Source: JAAXXJ01 sp964412455 (GTDB lineage: Bacteria; Nitrospirota; UBA9217). Taken from it: a stretch of 56,819 nt of DNA. The position numbers and the translations under genes are program-made. Below are positions 49,251 to 56,819 of this stretch, piece after piece. The first letter of the stretch is position 1. Each line of letters begins with the position of its first letter. The DNA is taken from assembly GCA_964412455.1 (NCBI GenBank), contig CAYPOT010000018.1, positions 1-56,819 of the forward strand. Direction: 5' to 3'. The notes under the pieces are model-generated. The model had not been told where the DNA came from, did no database searches, and saw nothing but the letters and a program-made list of their open reading frames with translations.

Positions 49251-51731
49251 TCATCTTAAACGAAGTGAATTCATCACCACGGTCACGGAACTTATCGCCA
49301 TTGCCGCCGCGGCCACAATGGGATTCAAGAGCCCTGCCATGGCAAGCGGTATTGCCGCGACATTGTAGAAAAAGGCCCAGAAAAGGTTCTGCTTGATGAT
49401 CCGGAACGTTCTTCGGGAAAGCTCGAGGGCCTGGACCACGCTGTTCAGGTCTGACCGCATAAGCACCACATCAGCTGATTCCATGGCGATATCAGAGCCC
49501 GATGCCATGGCGATGCCGATATCCGCGGCGGCGAGCGCGGGCGCATCGTTGATCCCGTCGCCGACCATGGCGACCACCTTTCCCTGTGCCCTCAGCCTGT
49601 TGATCTCTTCCGACTTCCCCTGCGGCAGCACACCGGCGATGACCGAGGTAATGCCCGTCTGACCTGCGATCGCCTGCGCTGTCCCGCTATTATCTCCGGT
49701 GATCATCGTAACATCAATCTTCATTCTTTTCAACTGCCTGATCGCCTCCTGTGAATCCTCTTTGGGAACATCCATTAAGGCCAGCAGTCCGAGGAATTCA
49801 TCACCGCGAGCCACCCAGACAACGGTCTTGCCGGTCTGTTCGATTTCAGCGGCCTTTCGTAACGTCGCGGGATCGAGCACGATGCCATTCGATTCTAATA
49901 AAACTCTTTTCCCGACAAGTACGCGCGATCCCTGTACCGACGCCTCTATCCCTTGCCCGGGAACCGCCCTGAATGCGTCGAACGGAAAGAGTTGAAATCC
50001 TTTTTCATGAGCGTACCGTACGATGGCCGAACCCATAAGATGTTCCGATCCCTGCTCTGCTGACGCGGCGAATTGAACAGTCTCGAGTTTTGAGTTTTTA
50101 GTCTTTAGTTGTTCACTCCCCACTCCGCACTCCGCATTCCGCACTTCCACAACGCTCATCTTTCCCGTTGTGATCGTACCGGTCTTATCAAGCACGACCG
50201 TATCGACCTTATGCATCCGTTCAAGTATGTCCCCGCCTTTGATGAGGATGCCCTTTCGGGCGGCGGACCCGGTCCCGGCAAGGATCGCAACAGGCGTTGC
50301 GAGGCCGAGCGCGCAGGGACAGGCGATGACCAGGACCGAAACTGCATTGAGCAGGGACTGGTCGGCATAGAAATACCGGTACCAGAACCAGAAGGTGAAT
50401 CCCGAGGCCGCGATCACAAAGGGGATGAAATATGCCGATATCCTGTCGGCGAACCTCTGGATCGGCGCTGTCGCCGCCTGGGCCTGCTCCACGAGCCGGG
50501 AGATCTGGGCGATGACGGTCTCCTGGCCGATACGGGTGACCTCGACGATCAGGGAGCCAAGTCCGTTCAACGAACCGCCGATCACCTCGGTGCCGATCGA
50601 TGCTTCCACCGGTCTCGATTCGCCCGTGACAAGCGATGCATCAGTCTCAGAGGTCCCCTGTCGCACGATACCGTCGAGCGGTACCTTCTCGCCCGGCAGG
50701 ATCTCGATGAGGTCCCCTTTTTTTACCTTCGCGGCAGGTACGATCACGCGGACGCTTCCCTGTACCATCCGGGCGTCCTGCGGCTGGAGCGCCAGGAGGC
50801 GCGTGACAGCTTCGGAGGCCCTGTGCTTTGCCGAGTTCTCGAGCAGCCTGCCGAGCAGCACCAGGGTGATGATCATCGCCGAGGTGTCGAAATAGACCTC
50901 GCCACCTATGAACATCTGACGGATGCTCAAAATATACGCAGAGAACGCGCCCAGGGCGATCAGGACATCCATGTTCAGGGTCCTGTTCCGGAGGCCGCGC
51001 AGGGCGCTTTTCAGGAATGGCCAGCCGGAATAGAACAGGACCGGCGTACAGACCAGCAGGGCGCCCAATTCCAGCCACTGCTTGTAAACCCGATCGATGC
51101 CCTGGAAAAAACCCGCGTAGAGCCCGAAGGAAAACAGCATGAGCTGCATGGAAAAGAACGCTGCGGTCCCGAAACGGATCAGCAGGTCGCGGTTCTGCTC
51201 TTTGAGCAAGGCCTCCTGAGCGGCCGGCGTGTAGGTCCTGGCGAGATACCCGATAGAACGGATACGAGACAGTATCTTTCCCAGGGTGATCCGCGAACTG
51301 TCCCACCGGACCTGCGCGCGGTGGGTGGCAAAGTTCACCCGTGCCGAGAGGATACCCGGCGTTCGCTCGAGGACCTTTTCGTTCAGCCAGATGCAGGACG
51401 CGCACCGGATGCCGTCGATCATGAGGTCCGCCTCTTTTACCACGCCCTCCCCCCTGATGAAGGTCGCAAGGGCTTCATCCACATCACTGCTCGAGTCCGT
51501 GTCTGTATCACCACTTGCGCTGAGGGATTTGGGTATACCCGTGACCTGCCAGTCCCGTTTCCGGTAGAACTCGCTGAGGCCCTCGTCCTGGATCATCCGA
51601 TAGATTGCGCGGCAGGCATGGCAGCAGAAGGTCTTGCGGCCCGCGGGATAGTCCTCATACAGGGCATCCTGCCCGGAGACCGGCAGCAGGCAATGGTCAC
51701 AGCGCACCGAATGAGCAGCCGATGTCGCCAT
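49251..51731 (-). CDS. ccoI: Copper-exporting P-type ATPase CcoI (cbb3 assembly)
   Basis: An 826-residue P1B ATPase that supplies copper for cbb3 assembly. Order: N-terminal Cys cluster ('CDHCLLPV', 'CCHAC'), HMA domain with CASC in 'GIRCASCIWLNE', eight helices with the CPC motif in 'VIACPCALGLATP', phosphorylation site DKTGT, and hinge 'GDGINDAPAL'. After 'DKTGTITTGKMSVVEV' there is a foreign insert of about 23 residues ('RNAECGVGSEQLKTKNSKLE'), encoded by a dispersed repeat, before the family sequence resumes at 'QFAASAEQGSEHLMG'. ccoG stops 1 bp upstream. Confidence 0.95.
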   Translation of the reverse strand: MATSAAHSVRCDHCLLPVSGQDALYEDYPAGRKTFCCHACRAIYRMIQDEGLSEFYRKRDWQVTGIPKSLSASGDTDTDSSSDVDEALATFIRGEGVVKEADLMIDGIRCASCIWLNEKVLERTPGILSARVNFATHRAQVRWDSSRITLGKILSRIRSIGYLARTYTPAAQEALLKEQNRDLLIRFGTAAFFSMQLMLFSFGLYAGFFQGIDRVYKQWLELGALLVCTPVLFYSGWPFLKSALRGLRNRTLNMDVLIALGAFSAYILSIRQMFIGGEVYFDTSAMIITLVLLGRLLENSAKHRASEAVTRLLALQPQDARMVQGSVRVIVPAAKVKKGDLIEILPGEKVPLDGIVRQGTSETDASLVTGESRPVEASIGTEVIGGSLNGLGSLIVEVTRIGQETVIAQISRLVEQAQAATAPIQRFADRISAYFIPFVIAASGFTFWFWYRYFYADQSLLNAVSVLVIACPCALGLATPVAILAGTGSAARKGILIKGGDILERMHKVDTVVLDKTGTITTGKMSVVEVRNAECGVGSEQLKTKNSKLETVQFAASAEQGSEHLMGSAIVRYAHEKGFQLFPFDAFRAVPGQGIEASVQGSRVLVGKRVLLESNGIVLDPATLRKAAEIEQTGKTVVWVARGDEFLGLLALMDVPKEDSQEAIRQLKRMKIDVTMITGDNSGTAQAIAGQTGITSVIAGVLPQGKSEEINRLRAQGKVVAMVGDGINDAPALAAADIGIAMASGSDIAMESADVVLMRSDLNSVVQALELSRRTFRIIKQNLFWAFFYNVAAIPLAMAGLLNPIVAAAAMAISSVTVVMNSLRLR
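50081..50148. repeat. Dispersed tandem-like repeat inserted in ccoI
   Basis: Plus-strand 'CACTCCGCACTCCGCATTCCGCAC' and 'GAGTTTTGAGTTTTTAGTCTTTAG' are word repeats of a type usually found between genes. Here they lie inside ccoI in frame. Confidence 0.75.
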
Positions 51732-51732
51732 A

Positions 51733-52983
51733 TCAGATCTCTACTCCCTTTTCCGAACGTTCTGGATAGATGAATGGGGCCTCCTGGCCTATTCTGATCT
51801 CTTTCGACACGGCATTGGTAAGGGTGAAGCGCACCCGGGTCGTGCGCAAGATAAGGTTCTGTCTCTTGACGAAGACATAGACCCGCAGGGTAGCGGAGCT
51901 GTTCGGTCGAATGCGAAAAGGATTAGGGGAAAAAACCAGTTCGGCGTCCTTGATGCCTGATACGCTGAGTTGATAGATGCCCGGCGACAGGCTCCGGTTC
52001 TCGATCTGCAGGCTGTAGGCGTTCAGCAGTTTGTCCTGTATCCCGATCTGGTGATAGCCTTGGTCCAGGTCCCTGAACACCCAGAAGTCCACGGGCACAC
52101 GGATCGAGACTTGATACAGGAACAGGACCGCAAAGGCGGAGAACAGGAGCGAAAGCAACAGCACGCGCGGCCGGATCCTCGTCTGCTCATCATGGTCCCC
52201 TTTTCCCTTCGTATAGTCCACCAGGGTGTCCTTCCCATACCGCTCTCTCTGGAGGGAGCATGAATCGATGCACTCGGCGCAGTTGATGCACTCAACTTGA
52301 AGGCCGTCCCGGATATCGATCTCCGCGGGGCAGGTCCTCACGCAGGCCTCACAGCCCAGGCACTCGTCGGAACACGATGAGTCGAAGGCGATGGTAAGCG
52401 AGCGTTCGTCAAAAAAAGCGCTCTGGAATCGCCCATAGGGACAGACCGAAGCGCAAAACCGCTGACGCACGAATGCCAGATTCAGGTAGACAAGCGACGA
52501 GAAAAATACCCATGACCAGAAGGTCCAGGGGCCGACCGACCGGGAAAGGACGTCGCCCATGAGGTCATAGGGAGAGACGAAATACGCAATGAGGTCCGCC
52601 GCGACAAGCGCGGAAAACGATACAAGCAGTGCATGGGAGATCGCCGCCCGGAGGAAACGGTGGCCGCTGAACCATGCTGATATCTTTTCGATGGAACGTG
52701 AAAAATCGGAGAGAACGGTCTGGGGACACATCCAGCCGCACCAGATACGGCCATAGAGCACGGTGAACAGCATGACCCCGACGGCGAACAGCAGGAAGAC
52801 GAGGAGGAAAAAGTAGGCCTCGCTGATCCAGACGACGGAACCGAAGAAGTACAGTTTGAGCGTGGGAATGTCGAAGCGAAGCGCGCTCTCGCCACGCACT
52901 CTGAGGAACGGAAGGACGATCATGACTGCCGCCTGCAGCCAGAAGGCCATCCAACGCTTCGCCCTGTATGTCGTGAAGGTCAT
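51733..52983 (-). CDS. ccoG: Ferredoxin-type assembly protein CcoG
   Basis: A 416-residue membrane Fe-S protein needed for copper reduction during cbb3 maturation. It has several N-terminal helices, Cys motifs in 'GRIWCGWMCPQTVLSDFSRSIEK', two 4Fe-4S ferredoxin sites (CLGCEACVRTCP and CINCAECIDSCS) and a C-terminal Ig-like periplasmic domain. It is one base from ccoI. The usual ccoH gene between them is absent. Confidence 0.95.
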   Translation of the reverse strand: MTFTTYRAKRWMAFWLQAAVMIVLPFLRVRGESALRFDIPTLKLYFFGSVVWISEAYFFLLVFLLFAVGVMLFTVLYGRIWCGWMCPQTVLSDFSRSIEKISAWFSGHRFLRAAISHALLVSFSALVAADLIAYFVSPYDLMGDVLSRSVGPWTFWSWVFFSSLVYLNLAFVRQRFCASVCPYGRFQSAFFDERSLTIAFDSSCSDECLGCEACVRTCPAEIDIRDGLQVECINCAECIDSCSLQRERYGKDTLVDYTKGKGDHDEQTRIRPRVLLLSLLFSAFAVLFLYQVSIRVPVDFWVFRDLDQGYHQIGIQDKLLNAYSLQIENRSLSPGIYQLSVSGIKDAELVFSPNPFRIRPNSSATLRVYVFVKRQNLILRTTRVRFTLTNAVSKEIRIGQEAPFIYPERSEKGVEI

Positions 52984-53007
52984 GCCGGTCTTCGCCTCTC
53001 AACAAAA

Positions 53008-53035
53008 CGGGTCAGGCATCTCTATGCCTGACCCG
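53008..53035 (-). terminator. Terminator after ccoP
   Basis: CGGGTCAGGCAT-CTCT-ATGCCTGACCCG is a perfect 12-bp stem. On the minus strand it is followed by TTTTG. It stands between ccoP (ends 53069) and ccoG (starts 52983), so ccoG-I-S may be reached only by readthrough or its own promoter. Confidence 0.75.
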
Positions 53036-53068
53036 ATCTCCCGCGATCCGATAATGGTCATCAGCAGT

Positions 53069-53551
53069 TTAATGTTGATGACTGGTATGGATAAAGGCCG
53101 CAACGCTCTGGATCTTATTGGCGCCCAGCTGCTCGAAACCCGGCATGCCTTCCCCGGTTCCTTTGGCGATAACGCGGACATGGTCGTTCACCGTAGAGCC
53201 ATACTTGAACTTCGGGCCCTTGAGGGCCGGCCCGATGCCCCCTTCGAGCTTTTCTCCGTGGCAGACCGCGCATTCGGTTGCATAGATCTCTTTTCCCCGT
53301 TCCGCCGAGACCATCTGCTGGTGCTCCGTCTCCGGATGGACGTCCGCTTGTGACTGTCCGGTAATGGCTGCTTCCTGTGCTTTCACCTTGGCCTCATACC
53401 GGCCGGACTGCGTCCAGCCGGTGGTTTGGGGAAGGAACAGATACATATAGACAAGCCCGCAGATGATCAGGCCCAAGAACAGGACCATCATGCCGAGGGG
53501 CATTTTCTTTTTCCCTTCTTCCCGTTCCTTGATCCCGTCGAATTCTCCCAT
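53069..53551 (-). CDS. ccoP: cbb3 oxidase cytochrome c subunit CcoP (monoheme form)
   Basis: A 160-residue membrane-anchored cytochrome: cytoplasmic start, one helix ('GMMVLFLGLIICGLVYMYLFL'), a linker and one heme c domain with CAVCH (94-98) and the axial-Met region 'GTGEGMPGF'. Usual CcoP has two helices and two hemes, so this is a half-size form. AGGAG precedes the ATG. It is separated from ccoQ by 280 bp of repeat. Confidence 0.85.
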   Translation of the reverse strand: MGEFDGIKEREEGKKKMPLGMMVLFLGLIICGLVYMYLFLPQTTGWTQSGRYEAKVKAQEAAITGQSQADVHPETEHQQMVSAERGKEIYATECAVCHGEKLEGGIGPALKGPKFKYGSTVNDHVRVIAKGTGEGMPGFEQLGANKIQSVAAFIHTSHQH

Positions 53552-53621
53552 GGCTCATCTCCTGTTGATGCGGTAGCAGATGTTTTGGTTCATTCGCATA
53601 AAGTTGAAAAGGCGAGGAAAT

Positions 53622-53777
53622 ACTTATCCACAGATTTCGCAGATTACGCAGATTAAATCTTTAAAGCACGATTCAGTACGGTCTTTTTTACTCTGTGGAA
53701 ACTTTTTAATCCGTTTAATCTGCGTCGCTTAGAAGCGCCTACTTTTGGAATCTGCGGACGAATCTTAGCCTTTCTCG
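53622..53777. repeat. Long intergenic repeat, minus orientation
   Basis: Reverse complement of 43621-43752: ACTTATCCACAGATTTCGCAG..., CGCTTAGAAGCGCCTACTTTTGG and TCGTCCGCAGATT as its inverse. It splits ccoNOQ from ccoP. The middle part differs by an insertion of about 25 bp. Confidence 0.8.
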
Positions 53778-53830
53778 TTTCTGGTTTACACAGTTTTTTG
53801 CAACTAAACTGCGAAAGAGCCGGTTTTTAT

Positions 53831-53971
53831 TTAGTCGTCGTCCAGCATGCGGTATTTCGGCGCCTCTACCTTGTCTTTCCGCTTGCTCCGGAACAGGTAG
53901 ACGATGATCCCCGCCAGCACCGCGGTCAACAGCGCTGTAAATCCAAAATAGATCCACGCCTTCAATGACAT
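53831..53971 (-). CDS. ccoQ: cbb3 oxidase small subunit CcoQ
   Basis: A 46-residue one-helix protein ('SLKAWIYFGFTALLTAVLAGIIVYLF' then 'RSKRKDKVEAPKYRMLDDD'). The ending resembles that of CcoS in this window (both 'RM..DDD'). CcoQ stabilises the complex. Its ATG shares one base with the ccoO stop (TGATG). Confidence 0.9.
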   Translation of the reverse strand: MSLKAWIYFGFTALLTAVLAGIIVYLFRSKRKDKVEAPKYRMLDDD

Positions 53972-54543
53972 CACGGCCGCAGCTCCTTGCCCAGGCGCAG
54001 CAGGTAAGCAACCAGGGCGTCCATCTCCGTCTTGGCATCAAGGGCCTTCATGTCCTCTGCAGTATAGGGATATCCAAGGACCTTCATTTTCCTTTCCGTG
54101 TAGCGGTTGTCCAGCTTGCTGTCCGAGAGCCAGGCATATGCCGGCATGTTCGATCGCGGGTACATGCCCTGCGGGCTTTTCATGTGCATGTAGTGCCATG
54201 CCGCGGGATACTTCCGTCCGACCCGGGCAAGGTCCGGTCCCGTCCTCTTGGACCCCCACAGGTGTGGCCGGTCAATGGCCGAATCCTCGAGCTGGGAATA
54301 GCTCCCGTAGCGCTTGGTCTCGAACGGGAGCGGCCGGACGGTCTGGGTATGGCAGTTATTGCATCCCTCCCGGATGTAGATGTCCCTCCCCTCCAACTCC
54401 AGGGGGGAATAGGGTATCACTTTCTCCGTGGAAGGATTGACCGTGCCGACAAAGAGCGGAATGAAGGTGGTGATCAGCGTACCCACCAGGATGGCGAGCA
54501 TTGCCAGGATCATGAAGGTTACGGGTTTCTTATCGACGTTCAT
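53971..54543 (-). CDS. ccoO: cbb3 oxidase monoheme cytochrome c subunit CcoO
   Basis: A 190-residue membrane-anchored cytochrome: helix 'VTFMILAMLAILVGTLITTFIPLF', heme site CNNCH in 'YIREGCNNCHTQTVRPLPFE', and Met ligand region 'PRSNMPAYAWL'. AAGGAG precedes the start, 33 bp after ccoN. It passes electrons from cytochrome c to CcoN. Confidence 0.96.
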   Translation of the reverse strand: MNVDKKPVTFMILAMLAILVGTLITTFIPLFVGTVNPSTEKVIPYSPLELEGRDIYIREGCNNCHTQTVRPLPFETKRYGSYSQLEDSAIDRPHLWGSKRTGPDLARVGRKYPAAWHYMHMKSPQGMYPRSNMPAYAWLSDSKLDNRYTERKMKVLGYPYTAEDMKALDAKTEMDALVAYLLRLGKELRP

Positions 54544-54575
54544 GTCTGTCTCCTTGATTCTTTCCCTGCGCGGCC

Positions 54576-55973
54576 TTACGCCTTTTGAGGAGCGGGAGCA
54601 TGCTTGATGGTCTTATAGATGTTGAACACGAACACCAGGAACCCGGCGAGAAAGATGACGCCTCCCATCGTTCGCATGTTCCAGAAGGGATAATTGGGCG
54701 TCAGCGTCTGGATGAAGTTCGGGTACGTGAGGCTCCCGTCGGCGTTCATGGCCTGCCACATGGCGCCCTGCCGGATGCCGGTGATCCACATGGTAACCGA
54801 GTAGATGAGCTGACCGACCAGGACGAGCCAGAAGTGCGCGTTCGCGAGCTTCACGCTGTAGATCTCGGTGTTATAGATACGCGGCAGCATGTAATAGAAT
54901 CCGGCCGACAGGGTCATGGTCACCCAGCCCATGGTGCCCATGTGCACATGGCCCGGGACCCAATCAGTAAAATGGATAAGAGCGCTGAATGAACGAATCG
55001 CCTGGCTGGGCCCCTGGATGGTCTGGAGGCCGTAGAAGGTGATGCCCAGGACGACGAACTTGACAAGATAGTTGCTCCGCATCTGCTGCCATTGCCCGCC
55101 CATGGTCCCATACCCGTTGATCACCGAGGCCCACGACGGCGCGATCAGAAAGAAGCTGAAGGCGATCGCCACGGTCTGGATCCAGTCCGGCAGCGGTGTA
55201 TAGATGAGATGGTGGGCGCCGGTCCAGAGATACGCGAATACCAGCGACCAGAAGCCGACGATGGAGAGGCGGTGGCTGTAGAGCGGCGCGCCGGTGGTCT
55301 TGGGAAGAACATAGTAGAAGACCGCGAGCGGGATCGTGGTGAACACGAACGCAACGGCATTGTGGCCGAACCACCACTGCACATTGGCGTCGTTGGCGCC
55401 GGCGTATGCCGAATAGGACTTGAACAGGGAGACCGGGACCGAAAGATTGTTGCCGATATAGACGATCGCCACGCCGACCACAGTCGCGAGGATATACCAG
55501 AGCGACACATACATCTGCTCTTCCTTCCGTTTCAGGATCGTGGCGATGATGTTGATCGAGAACAGGACCCAGAGGACCACGACGCCGATGTCCAGCGGCC
55601 ATTCAAGCTCCGAATATTCCTTGCTCTGGCTCATGCCGGCGAACAGGGATAGGGCCGCCAGGACGATGGCGATGTTGAAGAAGTAGAGTGTGAATCTGGC
55701 CAGTCCGGGATAGGCCAGCGGGACCCGCCCCAGGCGCTGCACGAGAAAGAAAAAGAGGCTGAAGGCCGCGGGAACCGTGAAACCGTAGATCAACGCGTTC
55801 GTATGGATCGGACGCAGCCTTCCGTAGGTCAGCCAGGAGGTGAAATTGAACTGCGGATAGACCAGCTGGATCGAGATGAGGACCCCGACGAGCAGTCCTA
55901 CGATCGCCCAGAAGAGCGATGACACAGCGAAGCCTTTGACAGCGTCGTACTCATACCTGATCTCGTTTGCCAT
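54576..55973 (-). CDS. ccoN: cbb3-type cytochrome c oxidase catalytic subunit CcoN
   Basis: A 465-residue heme-copper oxidase subunit with about 12 helices that reduces O2 to water. Metal ligands lie in 'RPIHTNALIYGF', 'WWFGHNAVAFVF', 'AHHLIYTPLPDW' and 'GHVHMGTMGWVTMTLSAGFYYMLP'. GAGGA precedes the ATG. It is first of the cco set and 180 bp from the Rrf2 gene. Such oxidases work at low oxygen. Confidence 0.97.
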   Translation of the reverse strand: MANEIRYEYDAVKGFAVSSLFWAIVGLLVGVLISIQLVYPQFNFTSWLTYGRLRPIHTNALIYGFTVPAAFSLFFFLVQRLGRVPLAYPGLARFTLYFFNIAIVLAALSLFAGMSQSKEYSELEWPLDIGVVVLWVLFSINIIATILKRKEEQMYVSLWYILATVVGVAIVYIGNNLSVPVSLFKSYSAYAGANDANVQWWFGHNAVAFVFTTIPLAVFYYVLPKTTGAPLYSHRLSIVGFWSLVFAYLWTGAHHLIYTPLPDWIQTVAIAFSFFLIAPSWASVINGYGTMGGQWQQMRSNYLVKFVVLGITFYGLQTIQGPSQAIRSFSALIHFTDWVPGHVHMGTMGWVTMTLSAGFYYMLPRIYNTEIYSVKLANAHFWLVLVGQLIYSVTMWITGIRQGAMWQAMNADGSLTYPNFIQTLTPNYPFWNMRTMGGVIFLAGFLVFVFNIYKTIKHAPAPQKA

Positions 55974-56044
55974 ATGCTGGTTCCTCGCTACGGTGAGATT
56001 GAGAGAGCGTCAGATGGGGTTTATTACAAGCGCACGTACTATTG

Positions 56045-56127
56045 TGCATCGCGAGGAGCGTGGCGACAAAGCTATCTTATACTTTACAACGAGATTGCCG
56101 CGCTCCCCTCGGTCACTCGCAAAGACA
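56045..56127. repeat. Dispersed hairpin repeat (GCGAGGAGCG...TCACTCGC)
   Basis: The unit 'GCATCGCGAGGAGCGTGGCG' ... 'GAGATTGCCGCGCTCCCCTC' 'GGTCACTCGC' folds on itself and belongs to a very common dispersed repeat type. It occupies the ccoN-rrf2 gap, so control sites of ccoN must be in its flanks. Confidence 0.6.
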
Positions 56128-56153
56128 GCGTAATAATACGTTATGCGTCTTTA

Positions 56154-56561
56154 TTAATTCTTATGACGGGAAAGGTCCTCGAAGTTCGACTTTTTAAGCA
56201 CTTCAACGACCTTGGACTGAACGTTGGCCCAGACAGAACTGATCGGGCAATTCCTGGAGAAATCACACTTCTTTTTATCGGACAGACACAGGTTCATGGC
56301 AAGCTTGCCTTCAATGGCCTCAAGGACATCAAAAACGGTAATATCCTTTGCCAGGCGGGCAAGGGAAAATCCCCCCTTCACACCTCGATAGGAACGGACG
56401 ATCTTCGCCTTTACCAGTTTTTGAAGTATCTTGGCGAGAAAACTGCGGGGGATCTTATATTGTTCCGATATCTCGGTGACAAAACTGATCTTTTTATAGG
56501 GCTGCCGCGCAAGATAGAGAACACTGCGAATGCCGTAATCGCCTTCCCGGGTAAGCTGCAT
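56154..56561 (-). CDS. Rrf2 family Fe-S-type transcription regulator
   Basis: A 135-residue Rrf2 protein from ATG 56561 (MQLTREGDYGIR is the family start; an upstream frame extension has no support). It has a winged HTH ('RSFLAKILQKLVKAKIVRSYRGVKGGFSLAR') and three cysteines in C-x6-C-x5-C order ('CLSDKKKCDFSRNC') like the Fe-S ligands of NsrR/IscR. It may sense NO, O2 or Fe-S status. It lies upstream of the cbb3 genes on the same strand, so these are candidate targets. Confidence 0.9.
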   Translation of the reverse strand: MQLTREGDYGIRSVLYLARQPYKKISFVTEISEQYKIPRSFLAKILQKLVKAKIVRSYRGVKGGFSLARLAKDITVFDVLEAIEGKLAMNLCLSDKKKCDFSRNCPISSVWANVQSKVVEVLKKSNFEDLSRHKN

Positions 56562-56595
56562 GCTTGAACTATAACAAACCACGCGATATTGTCAA
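56562..56595 (-). promoter_or_regulatory. Promoter of Rrf2 gene, leaderless start
   Basis: Minus strand TTGACA (56595-56590), 16 bp, TATAGT (56573-56568), then 6 nt to ATG 56561. This mirrors the promoter at 21800-21834 and fixes the start. Confidence 0.7.
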
Positions 56596-56819
56596 GGGAA
56601 TATACTGGATGACAATTATCCGATAACCAGTGAACGGGGAGATGACCACGCCGGCGATTTTATGCTATACTGATGCACATTCCAGATAGTGTCAAAATTC
56701 TATGAAAAAACGAAGGATATTTTACCGCAGAGATCGCAGAGGTCGCAGAGAAATGCAAATCTTTAAATAAAAGCAGATTAAGTAAAAGAAACCTGGTTAA
56801 ATTCGGAACATATTCAGGT
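56583..56819. other. Gene-free end of window with CGCAGAG words
   Basis: Apart from the Rrf2 promoter, the stretch holds 'CCGCAGAGATCGCAGAGGTC'-type repeat words (56730-56756) and AT-rich sequence. No gene was recognised up to the window edge. Confidence 0.5.

Overview
The window reads as chromosomal DNA of a Gram-negative, respiring bacterium. It has a signal-peptide and lipoprotein-rich envelope, c-type cytochromes, a cbb3 oxidase, Tat export, an RND/TolC pump, several outer-membrane proteins and the futalosine-route menaquinone gene mqnA. Several sigma-54 activators, many kinds of intergenic repeats and mqnA fit Nitrospirota (Thermodesulfovibrio-like) or a neighbouring 'deltaproteobacterial' lineage. 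No rRNA or marker gene settles this, so the assignment is an inference.

Layout. 1-9.4 kb (minus strand) is a signalling cluster. It holds the start of a HAMP-array kinase, a truncated PAS protein, three sigma-54 activators that share near-identical modules, two copies of a small ABM-fold protein, and decayed KaiC and PAS/receiver fragments. 9.9-13 kb has a membrane spermidine-synthase-like protein converging on a periplasmic isoaspartate methyltransferase. 13.2-16.2 kb is a small toxin-antitoxin island: two DUF433/DUF5615 pairs and a Fic protein with a convergent small protein carrying the Fic-inhibitory motif. 16.3-21.6 kb is core: ridA, rel, recJ, tatA, mobA.

21.8-27.4 kb (plus strand) is a redox and envelope cluster. 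It encodes a small secreted protein, a Tat-exported C_GCAxxG_C_C heme protein, an outer-membrane barrel, an FG-GAP lipoprotein, a diheme cytochrome and a DUF2318 lipoprotein. 27.4-31.6 kb carries a DUF2892 membrane protein and a MacAB-type transporter with an SRPBCC protein. 31.7-36.9 kb looks like a bacterial ceramide/sphingolipid locus: PAP2 enzyme, lipid kinase, GNAT acyltransferase, serine palmitoyltransferase and NAD-dependent reductase. 37-44.5 kb has a CDF metal exporter, mqnA, RND pump, TolC and TetR. 44.6-48.9 kb is TauE/SafE followed by an accessory stretch: an AlbA_2-domain gene pair, small membrane proteins, HigBA and attC-like hairpins. 49-56 kb is the cbb3 oxidase set N-O-Q-P-G-I-S, with an Rrf2 regulator upstream.

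Cross-cutting patterns. Several genes have a sigma-70 -10 box about 5-6 nt before the start codon and no Shine-Dalgarno sequence, so they are probably leaderless. At least eight kinds of interspersed repeat fill the gaps. One pair lies in inverted orientation 10 kb apart, around TetR, TauE, the accessory genes and ccoSIGP. No CRISPR array, intact insertion sequence, rRNA or tRNA was seen.
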